Source of the DNA: Neoceratodus forsteri
Lineage: Eukaryota > Chordata > Ceratodontiformes > Ceratodontidae
Reading direction: 5' to 3'
DNA: 64,000 nucleotides
Assembly (NCBI GenBank): GCA_016271365.2
Contig: CM028132.1
Span: 1,184,683,001 to 1,184,747,000 of the forward strand
The position numbers and the translations under genes are program-made. Of the stretch, positions 9,866-21,046 are shown piece by piece; position 1 is the first letter of the stretch, and every line of letters starts with the position of its first letter. The notes beneath the pieces were generated by a model. It had not been told where the DNA came from. It ran no database searches and was given only the letters and a program-made list of their open reading frames with translations.

Positions 9866-10140
9866 CTTCAAAGAAAGTTACTTACCAGTAACTCTTGATC
9901 TTCTAGTGTCCCTCCTCCACAGAGCCACACTCTTTGGTCTTAGGGACATAGGCAACAGGATTCTGTAGGAATCAAACCTTTTGGACACATGGTGCTGGCG
10001 TGCATTCCCCTATATAACTAGGGGCAACACTTCCCATCGTGTCAGTATGTTTCCCCCCAGAAGAAAAGGTAAAATAAAGAAACAGTTTAATAAAGAACCC
10101 CAAATAAGTAGCTGAAAGAAGTAGTGAGAAAAAAACAGAA
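9866..10140. mobile_element. Possible orphan terminus of another DIRS-like element
   Basis: The stretch begins AGTTACTTACCAGTAACTC and continues through CTATATAACTAGGGGC to an A-rich segment. This layout (TTAC/GTAA-rich terminus, then a TATA box, then GC-rich leader) matches the left terminal repeats of the DIRS elements found elsewhere in the window, but the sequence belongs to none of them. No recombinase or RT is attached. Tentative. Confidence 0.35.
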
Positions 10141-10469
10141 AAAATGATGGGCCATCTGATGGCCCACTGGGTAAAGCGTCACACTCTCATGCTAGCAACT
10201 TATGTTCAGAAGCAAGCCGGACAGATGGGGGGGGGGCTGTTGAGGGATGGACACCAGTTTATGCCCCACTAGCGGCCCCTGCTGTGGTCCAGGGAGCTTG
10301 CCTCCTCAACACAGAGCATTATGTGTGAACATGGACTTTAGGGGTGCTAAGGGGAGAAAACAAACAGAAAAATCTTATGAGCAATGGCTGCCATTCATGT
10401 CGGTGCTGGTACCCTCAAATCCCACATTGTGAGAGAAGCTCGGCTAGACTGGGGACCAACCTGGAGGGG

Positions 10470-10560
10470 TAAGAGCCTATATAGGAGTGATGGCCTGCAT
10501 CCATTTGCGAGAAGACCTGCAGTCCTCGAAGGATTGTTTAAATGTTAAAAAAGTTGGGGG
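10470..10560 (+). pseudogene. CR1-2 ORF1 esterase, last segment
   Basis: In the plus frame, codons from about 10,482 read SDGLHPFARRPAVLEGLF then stop. DGLH is block V of the SGNH esterase (catalytic Asp and His). Upstream frames are broken by indels, so only this end is readable. It confirms that CR1-2 carried the esterase-type ORF1. Confidence 0.65.
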
Positions 10561-10627
10561 AAAAGTCACAGCAAAAAGGAAAAGGGGTTGGGGTAGCAGG
10601 CAGAATAGTAGTAAAGCATAGAAGGCC

Positions 10628-12948
10628 ATGTATGAAAATGCTAGCAGTCTAGGAAATAAAATTCCGGACACAGATGCCATCATGGCAGAGGCAGACCTTG
10701 ATATTGTAACCATTACTGAGTCGTGGTGCTCAGAAAACCACAAATGGGACATGACCATATCAGGCTATATTCTTTTCATGAAGGATAGGATGGGGAGGAA
10801 GGGTGGTGCTGTATGCAAGGGAGGATATCAAAGTGACAAGAGACACGGGGGGATGGAGGGGTTGGAAGTACTGTGGGCCCCCTGGAGACAGCAGCCAGAG
10901 CCACTATTCACACTGGCGTGATTCTACAGACCTCCAACACTGGGAAAGAAAATGGATAAGGCACTATTCGAAGTCGTTAGCACAATGGCAGAAAATGGAG
11001 AAGTGCTGCCGATGGGGGGACTTCAAGCTACTGGATATAGCTTGGAGCCTCCCAGCTGTAGCTTTGGCTAGAAGAAGGAATACCCTGGACTCCTGTTGGG
11101 GGTGTTTCCCAGGCAGCTAGTCAGGAAGCACACCTGTGATGGGGCAATACTGGAGCTGTTGCTCACTAACAGAGACAGTATTGCAGATGTCAAGGTGGGA
11201 GGCCACCTGGGGACTAGTGATTACTGTACAGTGTGGTTCAACATAAGGACAGCAGTGGAGGCAAACCACATGAGGACAAGGGTCCTAGACTTTAGAAAGG
11301 CAGATTTTTAAAAAAATGTGTAAATGCCTCAGAGATGACCTAGTGGGGGTGGGGTGGAGGAACAGTGGGCTACGTTATGGGAAGGCACAGTGATGGAACA
11401 ACCTCTGCACAAAGGAACTGAGCAAAAATGAGATTAAAAAAAAAAAAAAAAAGAGGCCAGTATGGTTCTCAAAGGAAGTGGCTGAAAAGATAAAGACTAA
11501 AAGGGTAGTAGTAGTCAAGGGGACACAGAAGGAAGAGGACAGGGAGGTGTATCAGGAGAAGCAGGGAAAGCAGTGAGGAATGGTGCAAACTGAGGAAAGA
11601 ACAGCCCAAGGGGTAACTAAAAGGGACAAGACATTTTTTTACATATGCAAGTGAAAAGAGGAAAACTAAGAGAGGGATTGTGAGGTTAAAAAGGGAGGGG
11701 GGGACTATGCAGAGGAAGATCAGAAAACAGCAGATATAATTTTGTTCAGTCTTCAGAGAGGAAATGGAAGGGGATTGGCCACATCAAAGCAGCAGGAGCA
11801 CTGGGAGAAGGGAGGCAGACACAAGTACTTTTACAGAGGACAGAGCCCTGAAGGGACTCGCAAATCTGAAAGTGGACAAAGCTGTGGGGCCAGTCAAGCT
11901 ACATACTGAAGTACTGCGCAAGCTCAGGGACATACTGTCTGCACCTCTGACAGCCCTATTCAACAACTCAGTGGAAATGGGAGTGGCTCTGTAGGACTGG
12001 AGAACAGATGTCTTGTCTCATAAGAGCAGTAGAAGGCAGGAGGCTGACAACTATAGGCCAAACAGTCTGACATTGGTGGTGGGGAAGTTAATGGAATCAC
12101 TGATAAAGGAAAGGACTGAGAGTATCCTGAATCCAGCTGGTTACAAGACCAGTGGCAGCATCGATTCATGGAGTGGGGAGTCATGTCTGCCAAGTCTGAT
12201 ACATTTCTTTGACTGGGTGACCAGAGAAATAGATCAGGGTGCAGCAGTGGGCATGGCCTACTTAAGAGTTTAGTAAGGCTTTCAACACTGTTCCGCACAG
12301 AAGACTCAAAAGGAAACTGGGCACCTCAGGGATGGGTCATAAGGTGGTAAACTAGTAAGAAATTGGTTAAGGGATTAGCAATAGAGGGTGGTGGTAAACA
12401 TAGTTCACACTGGGGAAGAGAATATGACCAGCAGGGTGTATCAGTACTGGGACCAGTCCTCCTTAAGTGACACTGCAGATGAGCTGGTTGGGAAAGTACG
12501 CCTCTTTGCGGATGACACCAAAATCAGCAATAGGGTGGACACTCCTTTGGGTGTAGAAAAAATGTTCAGAGACCTGAGAAAACTCGAAGAGTGGTCAAGG
12601 GCATGGCAGCTGGGTTTCAATGCGAAAAAGTACAAACTCATACATTTAGGGCACGGTAACCCAGGGGCGGAGTACAAAATGCGAGAAGAGGCATTGATGG
12701 CTATGAAACAGGAATGTAACAAGGCACTTGGTAGGACCAATGGGATGCTGGTGTGCATTAGGAGGGGCATCACCAGCAGAAGAAAGGAGGTGATGTCACC
12801 ACTGTATAGCTCACTGGTGAGATCCCACATGGAGTACTGCGTCCAGTTCTGGAAACCACATCTCAGGAGACAAGACAGAGTGGAGGCTGTCCAGACGAGG
12901 ATGATGACTGAAATGGTGCTGGGGCTGCATCAGAAGCCCTATGAGTAG
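10628..12948 (+). pseudogene. CR1-2 ORF2 (EN-RT-C-terminal), broken
   Basis: Starts with ASSLGNKIPDTDAIMAEADL then DIVTITESWCSENH (endonuclease Glu block). RPP and GDF blocks are shifted between frames near 10,920-11,030. AILELLLTNRDSI and GTSDYCTVWF follow (SDH block altered). RT: DKAVGPVKLHTEVLRKL at about 11,875, NYRPNSLTLVVGKLMESL, then LFADDTKISN (catalytic FADD intact) near 12,500. C-terminal block: HMEYCVQFWKPHL near 12,830. A 16-17 nt A-tract at 11,435-11,452 and many indels have destroyed the frame. Confidence 0.85.
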
Positions 12949-12987
12949 AGATTGGGTGAACCTCAGGGAGGGGGGGGGACATGACAG

Positions 12988-13210
12988 ACAGTTACGTAAG
13001 AACTTAACGTAACAGCAGACCTCCGAGAGAGGTTCCTGCAGTAGGTCTTCACAAGTAGGACTGCACCCCCTGGTGTCAGGACCGCACAGCAAACCTGTAT
13101 CTAGCAATCATCAGCGGGGGACTGCCCCCAGTGTCAGGTGGCGGACGTCAGTGTGACTATATACAGGGGCGGTCCCCTGCCCACCCTCCAGTTCTCTTGC
13201 CGGAGACCTC
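12988..13210. repeat. DIRS-A left inverted terminal repeat
   Basis: Begins ACAGTTACGTAAGAACTTA, then AGAGGTTCCTGCAGTAGGTC, GTGTCAGG, a TATATA at 13,158-13,163 and a GC-rich leader. It is the reverse complement of the right repeat at 24,290-24,444 over the interior part. The outermost 35 bp recur, inverted, in the internal complementary region at 13,371-13,397. Confidence 0.88.
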
Positions 13211-13336
13211 GGAAAAAGAAGCACGAGAAAGGAGTGAAAAACTCCTAGGACCCTGAGCCCTGAATAAAAACAAAGCCCTGGGAAAGGAAGAAAGAAGAAA
13301 AAATACAGGAGCTGGGGGAAGGCGGGAGGGAATTCG

Positions 13337-13440
13337 AGACCTACTGCAGGAACCTCTCTCAAAGATCCACTGTTACAGTAAGTTCTTGCGTAACTGTTGT
13401 ATCTTACTTCAAGAGGGTTCCTGCAGTAGGTCTTCATTAA
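13337..13440. repeat. DIRS-A internal complementary region (ICR)
   Basis: The first half, GACCTACTGCAGGAACCTCT to CTTGCGTAACTG, is complementary to the left terminus. The second half, ATCTTACTTCAAGAGGGTTC to AGGTCTTCA, is complementary to the right terminus. In DIRS elements the ICR templates completion of both ends when the circular intermediate is made. Finding both halves abutting is strong evidence for the family. Confidence 0.9.
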
Positions 13441-13530
13441 GTAGGACTCAGTACCAAGCAGTCAACTAAACAGAAGGAGTTGGAGACTAGGCTCCGGGAG
13501 GAGGAAAATGTCTGCCAACAACAGATCTGC

Positions 13531-14578
13531 TCATGACAGGAGTCCTTGTAGGACTGTTAAACCAAACCCAGCTCTGCACCTAGAAGCAATGTCCAGGCTG
13601 TAATATTTTGTGAAGGTGTGGACAGAGGACCAAGTGACCGCTGCGCAAATGTCTGCAGTGGACATGTTTCTGAGAAAGGCAGTGGAAGTGGCTACTCCTC
13701 TAGTCGAGTGGCCCTTGACTTCCCCTAGAAGGGGTTTCTTGTATTTCTGGTAAACATACGTAACACAGTTTGCCAGCCACCTTGACAAAGACTGTTTGGA
13801 AATTGCCTTGCCCAGACACTTAGGAGCAAAGGCAATAAACAACTGATCCAACTTTTGAGCCTCCTTAGTCCTTGAGATGTAACATCTCAAACTCCTGTGC
13901 ACATCAAGTGTGTGCAGTAGATACTCCCCCTGTTGGAGTACTCTGGGTAATACACCGGCAATTTGACATTCTAGTTTAAGGTAAACTCCAAAACAACCTT
14001 TGGAATAAAGGAAGGGTTAGTCTGCAGAGCCACCCGGCCTCTGTGGAAAATGAAATAAGGCTCCTTACAAACTAGGGCCTGAAGCTCCTAAACTCTTCGG
14101 GCTGAAGTAACAGCAGCTAAAAAGAGCATTTTCCACGATAGGCAACACATGTCACAACTTGCTGCCAGCTCAAAGGGGGCAAAGTAAGCTTTTCTAAAAT
14201 AAAATTAAGATCCCAGGAGGGAACAGGATTCCAGACTGGAGGTTTGAGATGAAGGATCCCCTTCAGGAAGGTTCCAGAAACCTCTAGCTGAGCTAGGGTT
14301 TTGCCCTCCACCAGAAGGTGATAGGCTGAAACTGCAGAAAGATGGGCCTTCACAGAAGAATAACTGAGGTCCGAATCAGACAGGTGCAAGGGGTACTCAA
14401 GGATCTGGAAGGCCGAGCAAGAGAAAGTGTCTATGCCTTTGGCTGCGGCCCAGATCGAAAATCTCTTCCACTTCATAGCATACGTGGACCTAGTGGAGGG
14501 TTTTCTGGCCTCCACTAGGACCTGAGCGACACTGTTATAGACACCAAAGCATGATACAGCTATGTCCAAAGGTGCCAC
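13531..14578 (-). pseudogene. DIRS-A tyrosine recombinase (YR), broken
   Basis: Recombinase that inserts the circular DNA copy. N-terminal SAM-like part at 14,578-14,117 shows LVEARKPSTRSTYAMKWKRF and later NFILEKLTLPPLSWQQ. The first catalytic arginine block TSARRV lies near 14,090 in a shifted frame. The C-terminal part at 13,902-13,531 shows SRWLANCVTYVYQKYKKP, then GHSTRGVATSTAFLRN (HxxR) and TWSSVHTFTKYYSLDI (nucleophile Tyr). So R, HxxR and Y are all still legible, but stops and indels separate the blocks at about 13,905-14,115. Confidence 0.88.
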
Positions 14579-14779
14579 GCATGCAGGTGAAGTGACTTGA
14601 GGCTGGGATGTACCAGGGTGCCCTGCTCCTGGGACAGGTCATGAGAGAGAGGTAGTGGTACCGGGCATTCCAACACCAGCTGCTGTAGCAGTGGAAACCA
14701 TATCTGCCAAGGCCACAGAGGGGCTATGAGGATCATGTGTGCCCCCTCTGCCTGTAGCTTCAGCAGAACCTTCCGCAGA

Positions 14780-15470
14780 CTAGGAAAGGGAGGGAAAGCC
14801 TACAGAAATCTCCCTGTCCAGGTTAGACATTGTGTCTTGCCAAAAAACACCACGCCCGGGAACGAGCGAGCAAAAGCTGGGTAGTTTTGCATTGTATGGG
14901 GAGGCAAAGAGGTCTACTTCTGTCTGACCCCACTGTAGGAAGAGATCTTCCACTACCTCCAGCTTTAGCTCCCACTCGTAAGCCCGAGCGACTGAGCAGC
15001 TGAGACTGTCTGCCAGGATGTTGTGAACACCTGGAACATGGACTGCTGTCAATGACAGGCTGTGTTGAACAGCCCAGTACCACACCCACATCGCCTCCCT
15101 GCATAGGGGATACGACTGGGTGCCTCTCTGTTTGTTGATGTACTAGACCATTGCCATGTTGTCGGTCTGGATGAGTGGTGTTCCTGGAACTAAGAGGGAC
15201 TGAAATGCTTGGAGAGCATAGAGTACTGCTCTTGTCTCCAGAATGCTGATGTGCAGATTCTCCTCCAGGGAAGACCATGTCTCCTGGGTCCGATGGTCTC
15301 CCAGGTGGGCTCCCCAACTATGATTCGAGGCGTCCGTCATGAGAGTCATGGAGGGGGGCGGACAGTGGAAAGGAACCCCCAAAGAAAGGCTGGAAGGGTC
15401 CTGCCACCAGAGAAGATCCCTCTTCAGACTGCTGGAGACTAGAACCATGTGGTCCATGTCATCCAAGCGC
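14780..15470 (-). pseudogene. DIRS-A RNase H and following linker
   Basis: 15,466-15,143 reads MTLMTDASNHSWGAHLGDHR then ETRAVLYALQAFQ and PLIQTDNMAMV, an RNase H with catalytic Asp (TDAS), Glu (ETRA) and Asp (TDN). 15,091-14,780 follows with VHVPGVHNILADSLS and TEVDLFASPYNAKLP, the conserved end of the DIRS RT-RH ORF. The two segments are offset by a stop near 15,145. It degrades the RNA strand after reverse transcription. Confidence 0.86.
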
Positions 15471-15599
15471 CGATCCCATTGGACCTAGAGGGACCATTGG
15501 GTCATCCTCATATGTAGTCTGGCCAAAGGGACTGTGGGCACGGCAGTCACCATTAGAAACAAAAGTCGAAGGATGAAGCACACTGTGGTCCAATGAGAA

Positions 15600-15852
15600 G
15601 AGGCCACCAGTGCTACTTGGAGATTAGGTTTCCACTCTGTCCGTAGGAAGGAAGGCCCTGCCCTGGACCATGTCCAGCACCGCTCCTATGAATTGGAGGC
15701 GCTGGGAGGGTGAAAGCTGAGACTTGGGATAACTGACCATAATGCCAAGTCTGAAGAACAGGTCCAGGGTGAAGGAAAGGGAATCCTTCAGACTGTCCTG
15801 GGAGGGAGCTGAAATCAGCCAGTTGTCCAGGTATGGGAACACGTAAATCAAT
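15600..15852 (-). pseudogene. DIRS-A RT, distal half (active-site region)
   Basis: Minus-strand frame 15,851-15,624 reads IYVFPYLDNWLISAPSQ and then RLQFIGAVLDMVQGRAFLP. The active-site tetrad is YLDN rather than YLDD (see findings). The proximal half of RT lies at 18,883-19,420 beyond CR1-3. The target duplication ATCAAT at 15,847-15,852 and 18,883-18,888 marks the split, and removing the insert joins HKGI to the YVFPYLD stretch. Confidence 0.87.
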
Positions 15853-18200
15853 CAAAAAGCTATGCAGAAAAGGAAAGGCGGTCATCGTGGGGGATTTCAA
15901 CTTGCCGGGGGTTGACTGGGGCATTCCAGTCACCTCCAGTGCTACGGAGCAAGTGCTCCTGGACGCAGTCCAGGAGGGTCTCCTGACACAGTTGGCTGTT
16001 GTACCTACTAGGCTAAAGAACACTTTAGATCTGGTATTGTCGAACAGGGAGACAGTGAGGGAAATGAAGGTAGAGGATCCACTAGCCGACAGTGATCACC
16101 AAACGGTGTAGTTTAATATCACGATGTGCGGGGAGCCAGAGAAAACAGCTACTCGGGTGGTAAACTTCAGGGGGGCGGACTTTGGGAGGATGCAGGAAGT
16201 ACTGAAAGGGAAACTGGAGGGCATAAGGCAGGAGACGAACGTGGAGCAGAAATGGGATATTATTACTTGGGGGGTTACAGAGGCAACAGAAGCCTGCACC
16301 AAGGCACAGAGTAAGAGGAGCAGATCAAGAAAACCATGCTGGTTGAACAGCAAGGTTGTGGAAGTGGTGAGGGCAAAACGAGTGGCGCACCAGAGGTTTA
16401 GGAGGATGAGGAAGGAAGTGGACAGGGAGGAATATGCAAGATGGTCCAGGGAGGTGACCAGAAAAGTGAGAGAAGCCAAGGCCCAGAGGGAGCTGAGATT
16501 AGCACAGGGAATTAATTTGGGGGGGACTTTTTCAGATACATCAGGGAGAAAAGGAAGTGCAAGGAGACAATAGTGAGGATAAAAAAGGGTGGGGAGTGGA
16601 CGGAAAAGGGGGGAGGAGCAGGCAGAAGCACTGAATGAATACTTTTGCTCAGTGTTCACAGAAGAAAGGGGGGACCATTACCAGCATGGGCTGGGAGGGT
16701 GGGGACAGGGGGAGAGGAGGCAACAGATGGAAGAATTGAGGCAAAGAGAGTCCTAGAGAGACTGAGAGCACTGAAGGTAGACAAGGCACCAGGGCCGGAT
16801 GGTATCCACCCCAGGGTGCTGAGGGAGATGGCGGAGGTGTTGGCGGAGCCACTGGCAGATCTGTACAGCACCTCACTGGAGTTGGGATGTGTGCCAGTGG
16901 ACTGGAGGATGGCACATGTAGTACCATTACACAAGAACGGGCCAAGGGATGAACCGGGTCATTATCGTCTGGTAAGTCTCACCTCTGTAGTGTGCAAACT
17001 CATGGAAACGATACTAAAGAAAAGACTGGTGTCCTACCTGGAGGACAATGGCCTCCAGGATGTGAGGGAGCATGGGTTTGTTTCAGGGAAGTCTTGTCAA
17101 ACTAACCTCATACAATATTATGACTGGGTGACAGGTGAGCTGGATAAGGGTCATGTGGTGGATGTTCTTTACTTGGACTTCAGCAAGGCCTTTGATTTGG
17201 TGCCTCATGGGTGGCTTAGGGGGAAGCTAACTGGTATAGGGGTAGGGGCAAAAATGATAAACTGGATTACAACTGGCTGAGTGGCAGGCTGCAATGGGTG
17301 GTGGTGAGAGGGGAGCTCTCAACTCCAAGGCCGGTGATGAGTGGGGTGCCACAGGGCTCTGTGTTGGGGCCAGTATTGTTTGGGCTCTTCATATCGGACA
17401 TTGCACACGGGGTGGTGAGCAAGGTAAGTATGTTCGCTGAAGACACCAAAATCGGAGCAGTGGTGGATGGAGAGGAGGATGGAAGCAGCTGAAGGGGGAC
17501 TCACGCAAGCTAGAGGAGTAGTCAGAGAGGTGGCAGCTGGGGTTCAATGCAAAGAAGGTTGCGTACTTTGGGGTGAAGAACCCAAGGAGAGAATACTGGC
17601 TGGGGGGAGGTTAAGCTGGGGATCACTGAGGAGGAGAAGGACCTAGGGGTATTGATAACAGGGACCATGAACAACACTGCCCAGTGCAGGAGAGTGGCTG
17701 CATAAGCAAACAAAATGCTGGGGGGCATAGCGAGGGGGGTTTCGTCCAGGCGAAGAGGTGTGATTTTGCCCCTCTACAGGTCACTAGTAAGGCCGCAATT
17801 AGAGCACTGTGTGCAGTTTTGGAGGCCATACCTAAAGCGTGATATCAGGCTACTGGAAGAGGTGCAGAGGAGGGCAACAAAGATGATATGTGGAATGGAG
17901 GGGAGAGACTATGACAGCAGGCTGGGAGACCTGAATATGTACACCCTGGAAGACAGATGGGACAGGGGGGACATGCTAGAGACATTCAAGTATTTGAGGG
18001 GAATCAGTAAGGAGGGGGAGGGTTACCAGGGGGCATGGGCTAAGAATAGAGTGGGAAGATTTAGGAAGGAAATGAGGAGACACTATTTCACAGAGAGGGT
18101 GGTAGCAAAATGGAACGCCCTACCAGAATGGGAGGTATCATGTAAATCTGTGAACAACTTCAAAAGGGTATGGGTTGAGACGCTGGACGCCACACCTTGA
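15833..18200 (+). pseudogene. CR1-3 ORF2, broken
   Basis: Endonuclease end: GKAVIVGDFNLPGVDWGIP, NTLDLVLSNRETV, SDHQTV. The 15,833-16,111 frame begins in DIRS sequence, so its first codons are not CR1. RT at 16,645-17,280: DKAPGPDGIHPRVLREM, GHYRLVSLTSVVCKLMET, VDVLYLDFSKAFDLVPHG. GVPQGSVLGPVLFGLF and MFAEDTKIGA follow at 17,298-17,492; the active site FADD has become FAED. C-terminal block at 17,715-18,200: LEHCVQFWRPYLKRD, RRHYFTERVVAKWNALPEWE. A stop (TGA) at 17,278 and frame changes separate RT from the rest. Confidence 0.88.
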
Positions 18201-18888
18201 ACCACACTGGCGACCCGGGTTCGGGAACAGACTCAGGCGCCAGGGGTCAGCAGGGGAAGGGGTAGGATTGAGCGTCCATAGGACTGCTCTCTCCTGGGGT
18301 GGTTAGACGATGATCGCTTGCAGCGCTCTCCGGTGGAGACCGGGAGCACAGCAGAGGGATCGCATTAAGGGGAACACCACAGAAAAATGGAAACATCGTT
18401 CTGGGAACTGGCCGGATGACGGCTGCCAGCCCCGGACACCTCTGAAGACTCCCAGGAAGCCACGGAAAGCCTCAGCAGCACCCGGGACCGAGGAAAAATA
18501 GTGCGCCGGTCTTCTCCCCACCGGTGCCTCCCCCCTCGGAAGAGAGGGACCCACCCGTTATAGGGTTATGCCGGGCTATCCCGAGGATGGCTGCAGATCT
18601 GAGGTAAGGTGGCTTGGGGGAGATAGTAGGAGGATGTCTGAGGGTCATGGTAGCCCGAAGGAGAGGCAGCTCCAGAGCACAATGGGGGTATAAATAGAAC
18701 AACAAAAAAAAAGGGCATGGGACGGGGAACAGGGGAGAGTGAGGGTGGAGGAGGTGGGGTGTTGTAGTGGGACGACAAAGGGGAAGGGGTGGGACAGCTG
18801 CAAACTAGGGGTCTTGGCTGCACACTCGAGCAGACTTAGACAAACCGGGTGGGTCTGTTTCTGCTGGCACATTCGTATGTTCATCAAT
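15847..18888 (+). mobile_element. CR1-3: CR1-clade LINE in DIRS-A RT, 6-bp target duplication
   Basis: Insert 15,853-18,882, flanked by ATCAAT on both sides. It is 5'-truncated inside the endonuclease and ends with ATTCGTATGTTC, a decayed form of the TTTCTATG octamer tail. Its RT belongs to a different CR1 subfamily from the other copies (for example DLYSTSLELGCVPVDWRM). The 3' UTR is split by a SINE-T copy: the sequence GCAGACTTAGACAAACCGGG at 18,830 is the expected UTR end. Confidence 0.88.
18165..18820 (+). mobile_element. SINE-T copy 2, nested in CR1-3 3' UTR
   Basis: GACGCTGGACGCCACACC and GACCCGGGTTCGGGAACAG (B-box-like GGTTCGGGAAC) match the head of copy 1 (8,422). The GC-rich body with TAGGATTGAGCGTCCATAGG and GGACTGCTCTCTCC also resembles copies 1 and 3. 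The limits are uncertain: the 5' edge is blurred against the CR1 coding end, and the stretch 18,600-18,820 has no recognised counterpart. The alternative is that the CR1-3 subfamily carries this as its native 3' UTR. Confidence 0.5.
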
Positions 18889-19420
18889 TCCCTTGTGACG
18901 CAAGGTTGCCGCCACTACCACCAGGCACTTGGTAAAAACTTGAGGTGCCAAGGAAAGGCCAAAGGGAAGGGCCTTGAACTGAAAGTGCTCCTCCTGGAAG
19001 GAGAATCTCAGAAAGCGACAGTGGCCTGGCAGGATTGGGATATGCAGATATGCATCCTGCATATCCAGGGAACACAGCCAATTGTTTAGTTGATGCAGGG
19101 GCAAGAGCCACTGGAGGGTTAACATGCGGAACCTCTTGTATTCTACGAAGAGGCTTGAGCATGCAGAGATCTAGGATGGGCCTTAGATCTTCCGTCTTTT
19201 TAGGCACTGGGAAGAAGTGGGAGTAATAGCCCCTTCCTATTTGCCCTGGAGGAACCCGCTCTATGGCTGATTTTTGCAGCACAGCTTGGATTTTTTGTAG
19301 GACAAGGTTGTGCTGTCCTGACGAGTAATGAGACCTGCCCGGAGGATTGCTCGGGGGTCTGTCCAGAAACTCTATGGAGCGACCTCTTGTAACCAGTTGA
19401 AGAACCCACGCGTCTGCCGT
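18883..19420 (-). pseudogene. DIRS-A RT, proximal half
   Basis: Minus-strand text: SAIERVPPGQIGRGYYSHFF then PVPKKTEDLRPILDLCMLKP (RT fingers), followed after a frameshift by NWLCSLDMQDAYLHIPILPG (catalytic Asp in SLDMQDAY) and KALPFGLSLAPQVFTKCL, ending AATLRHKGI at the CR1-3 junction. These are characteristic DIRS RT blocks A and B. The region upstream (19,409-19,200) is the shared gag/RT boundary. Confidence 0.87.
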
Positions 19421-19449
19421 TCTAGCCTTCCACCCTTCCAGGTGGAGGT

Positions 19450-21046
19450 TGAATCTTCCCCCTCACTGGTTCCTCCACAAGGCGGAGGAGCCCCTTAAAT
19501 CAGGATGCAGAGGGGAGGGGTGCCTTGCCCCCGCTGGCTGCTTTTGGGAAATTAGCCTGGGGGTCTGTGCACTGGAACCAGTGGCACGATGCTTGTTCTG
19601 GCATCGGCCCTGGTTCTGTGTTCCATTTCTGCTGGGGGCGATGAACGTTCTGCTTGGGTTTCTGTCCCAAGCGGTATAGAGCAGACATCCTCAAGGGATT
19701 TGCCGCTCTCTTGCAGTTCAGTGATATCATCTTTGGCATCGCCCCCGAACAGAACTGGACCCCTGAAGGGGACGTCCAGAAGGGTGTTTTGAACATCTTG
19801 TGCCAGCCCTGCAAGACGAAGTCAGGCCAGGCGCCTAAGACAAACTCCCATAGCTGTGCAATGGGCCACCGAATCGATGGAGTTGTACGTGGCTCACAAA
19901 GCATGGCGGCATGAAGAATTGTTTCGTCTGATTTTTGCAAGACGCTTGTTCCTGAGGTGTTCATCAGGAATTGCCTGGATATCCTTCTCCAAGTTGGAAA
20001 AGGCAGACTTCTGAAAGGCCACCATGTGTGCTATGTAGTTGAGAGAACATATGGCGCAGGTAGAGGAAGTATAGACCTTGCGGCCATATTGGTCCATCTG
20101 TTTTGGCTCCTTTCCGGGAGGGGAGGCACTGAGGTGTTTAGGCTGGGCTGACCTATCCTATGTGGCTGTTATGACGATAAGAGTCCGCCTTAGGCTATAC
20201 AGTTAGGTGGCAAACCCCTTCTGGGGGGTGATAAGTCCTGTCAGCTTTCTTAGAAACTGCAGGAATAGATGAAGGTTGCTGCCAAATAGTAGATGTGAGA
20301 TCTTCATGCGGCCCTGTCCATGGAGGGATAGAGAGGGGTCTGCATTAGTGAGGTCCAGATGTTCCGCTAGTCTTTTGCGCTTAGGGTCCATTTCCTGGGA
20401 TGCCCAGCTGCAGGCCAATTGAATGGACCAGAGGAGTTCCGTGAATGATGGATCCGCAGGTGGTTATTTTGGCGATTCCTTTGGCCGAAGCTCTATAGGG
20501 GAGTGGGGTTCTGAATGATCCCCACCCCCCTCGAGTAGGAGTCCCCTTGAGAATCTGAACATCTGGAACTGCCTCCACGACTCTGACTCCTAGAGGAATC
20601 CCTGCCAGGTGACTACCCGTGTCCCTGTCCAACATTCTGCCAGAAGGGGAAGTGCTACCTGGTGGAACCCTATGGGTTGGGGAAACCGTGATGACAAACT
20701 GGGGTTGTCAACTCTTGGAGGAGTTGGGACTTGGCTTCTTTCCACCAAACTGGGATAGATTCCTGGGGCTCTGGCTGAGGAGGTGGAGGCGGTGGATAGC
20801 CTGGGTATCCCATAGAGTATGAGGGGTAGCCAGGTGGTTGGTACCAGTAAGGATACTGGTGGCAGATAAAACTGGCCTGGCCCAGCATCGGGTACCATGG
20901 CGTCAGAGGCATGTAACCCGGGGGTAATGGGGGAACTGTGGTGGCACGTAGTCGGGGTAGTATTTTGTGGGACCCGATGGATGAGGGGCGAAAGGCCCAG
21001 AGGGTGGCAGCGCTCTGTCGGTAGGCTCGGGTTACAGGAGGAACTC
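19450..21046 (-). pseudogene. DIRS-A gag, C-terminal part
   Basis: Minus-strand pieces include AHMVAFQKSAFSNLEKDIQA (20,097-19,894), resembling the gag core of DIRS-C and DIRS-B, and a proline- and tyrosine-rich stretch near 20,912-20,670 (GYPSYSMGYPGYPPPPPPQP). Several frameshifts. The piece is joined to the N-terminal gag at 23,104-24,153 across CR1-4, with duplication AACTC at 21,042-21,046 and 23,104-23,108. It would package the RNA. Confidence 0.7.

Larger units (their letters stand above)
10243..12987 (+). mobile_element. CR1-2, 5' portion (3' portion lies at 39,521-39,880)
   Basis: A CR1-clade LINE interrupted after the C-terminal ORF2 block by about 26.5 kb of DIRS DNA. Order: ORF1 esterase tail (10,470-10,560), ORF2 start near 10,628, endonuclease, RT, C-terminal block to LHQKPYE at 12,940, then GGGGDMTD at the break. 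The text resumes at 39,521 with AAATACCTTATGG, matching the AAATAYC stretch that follows the same point in CR1-7 (58,873). The left limit is approximate. A stretch with a weak tRNA-like head (GGCCCACTGGGTAAAGCGTC, 10,158) lies just before it. Confidence 0.82.

Noticed and set aside
13531..14578. Phage or ICE integrase from bacterial contamination
   Set aside because: The recombinase is of the DIRS type and sits with DIRS RT, RNase H, gag, ITRs and ICR.
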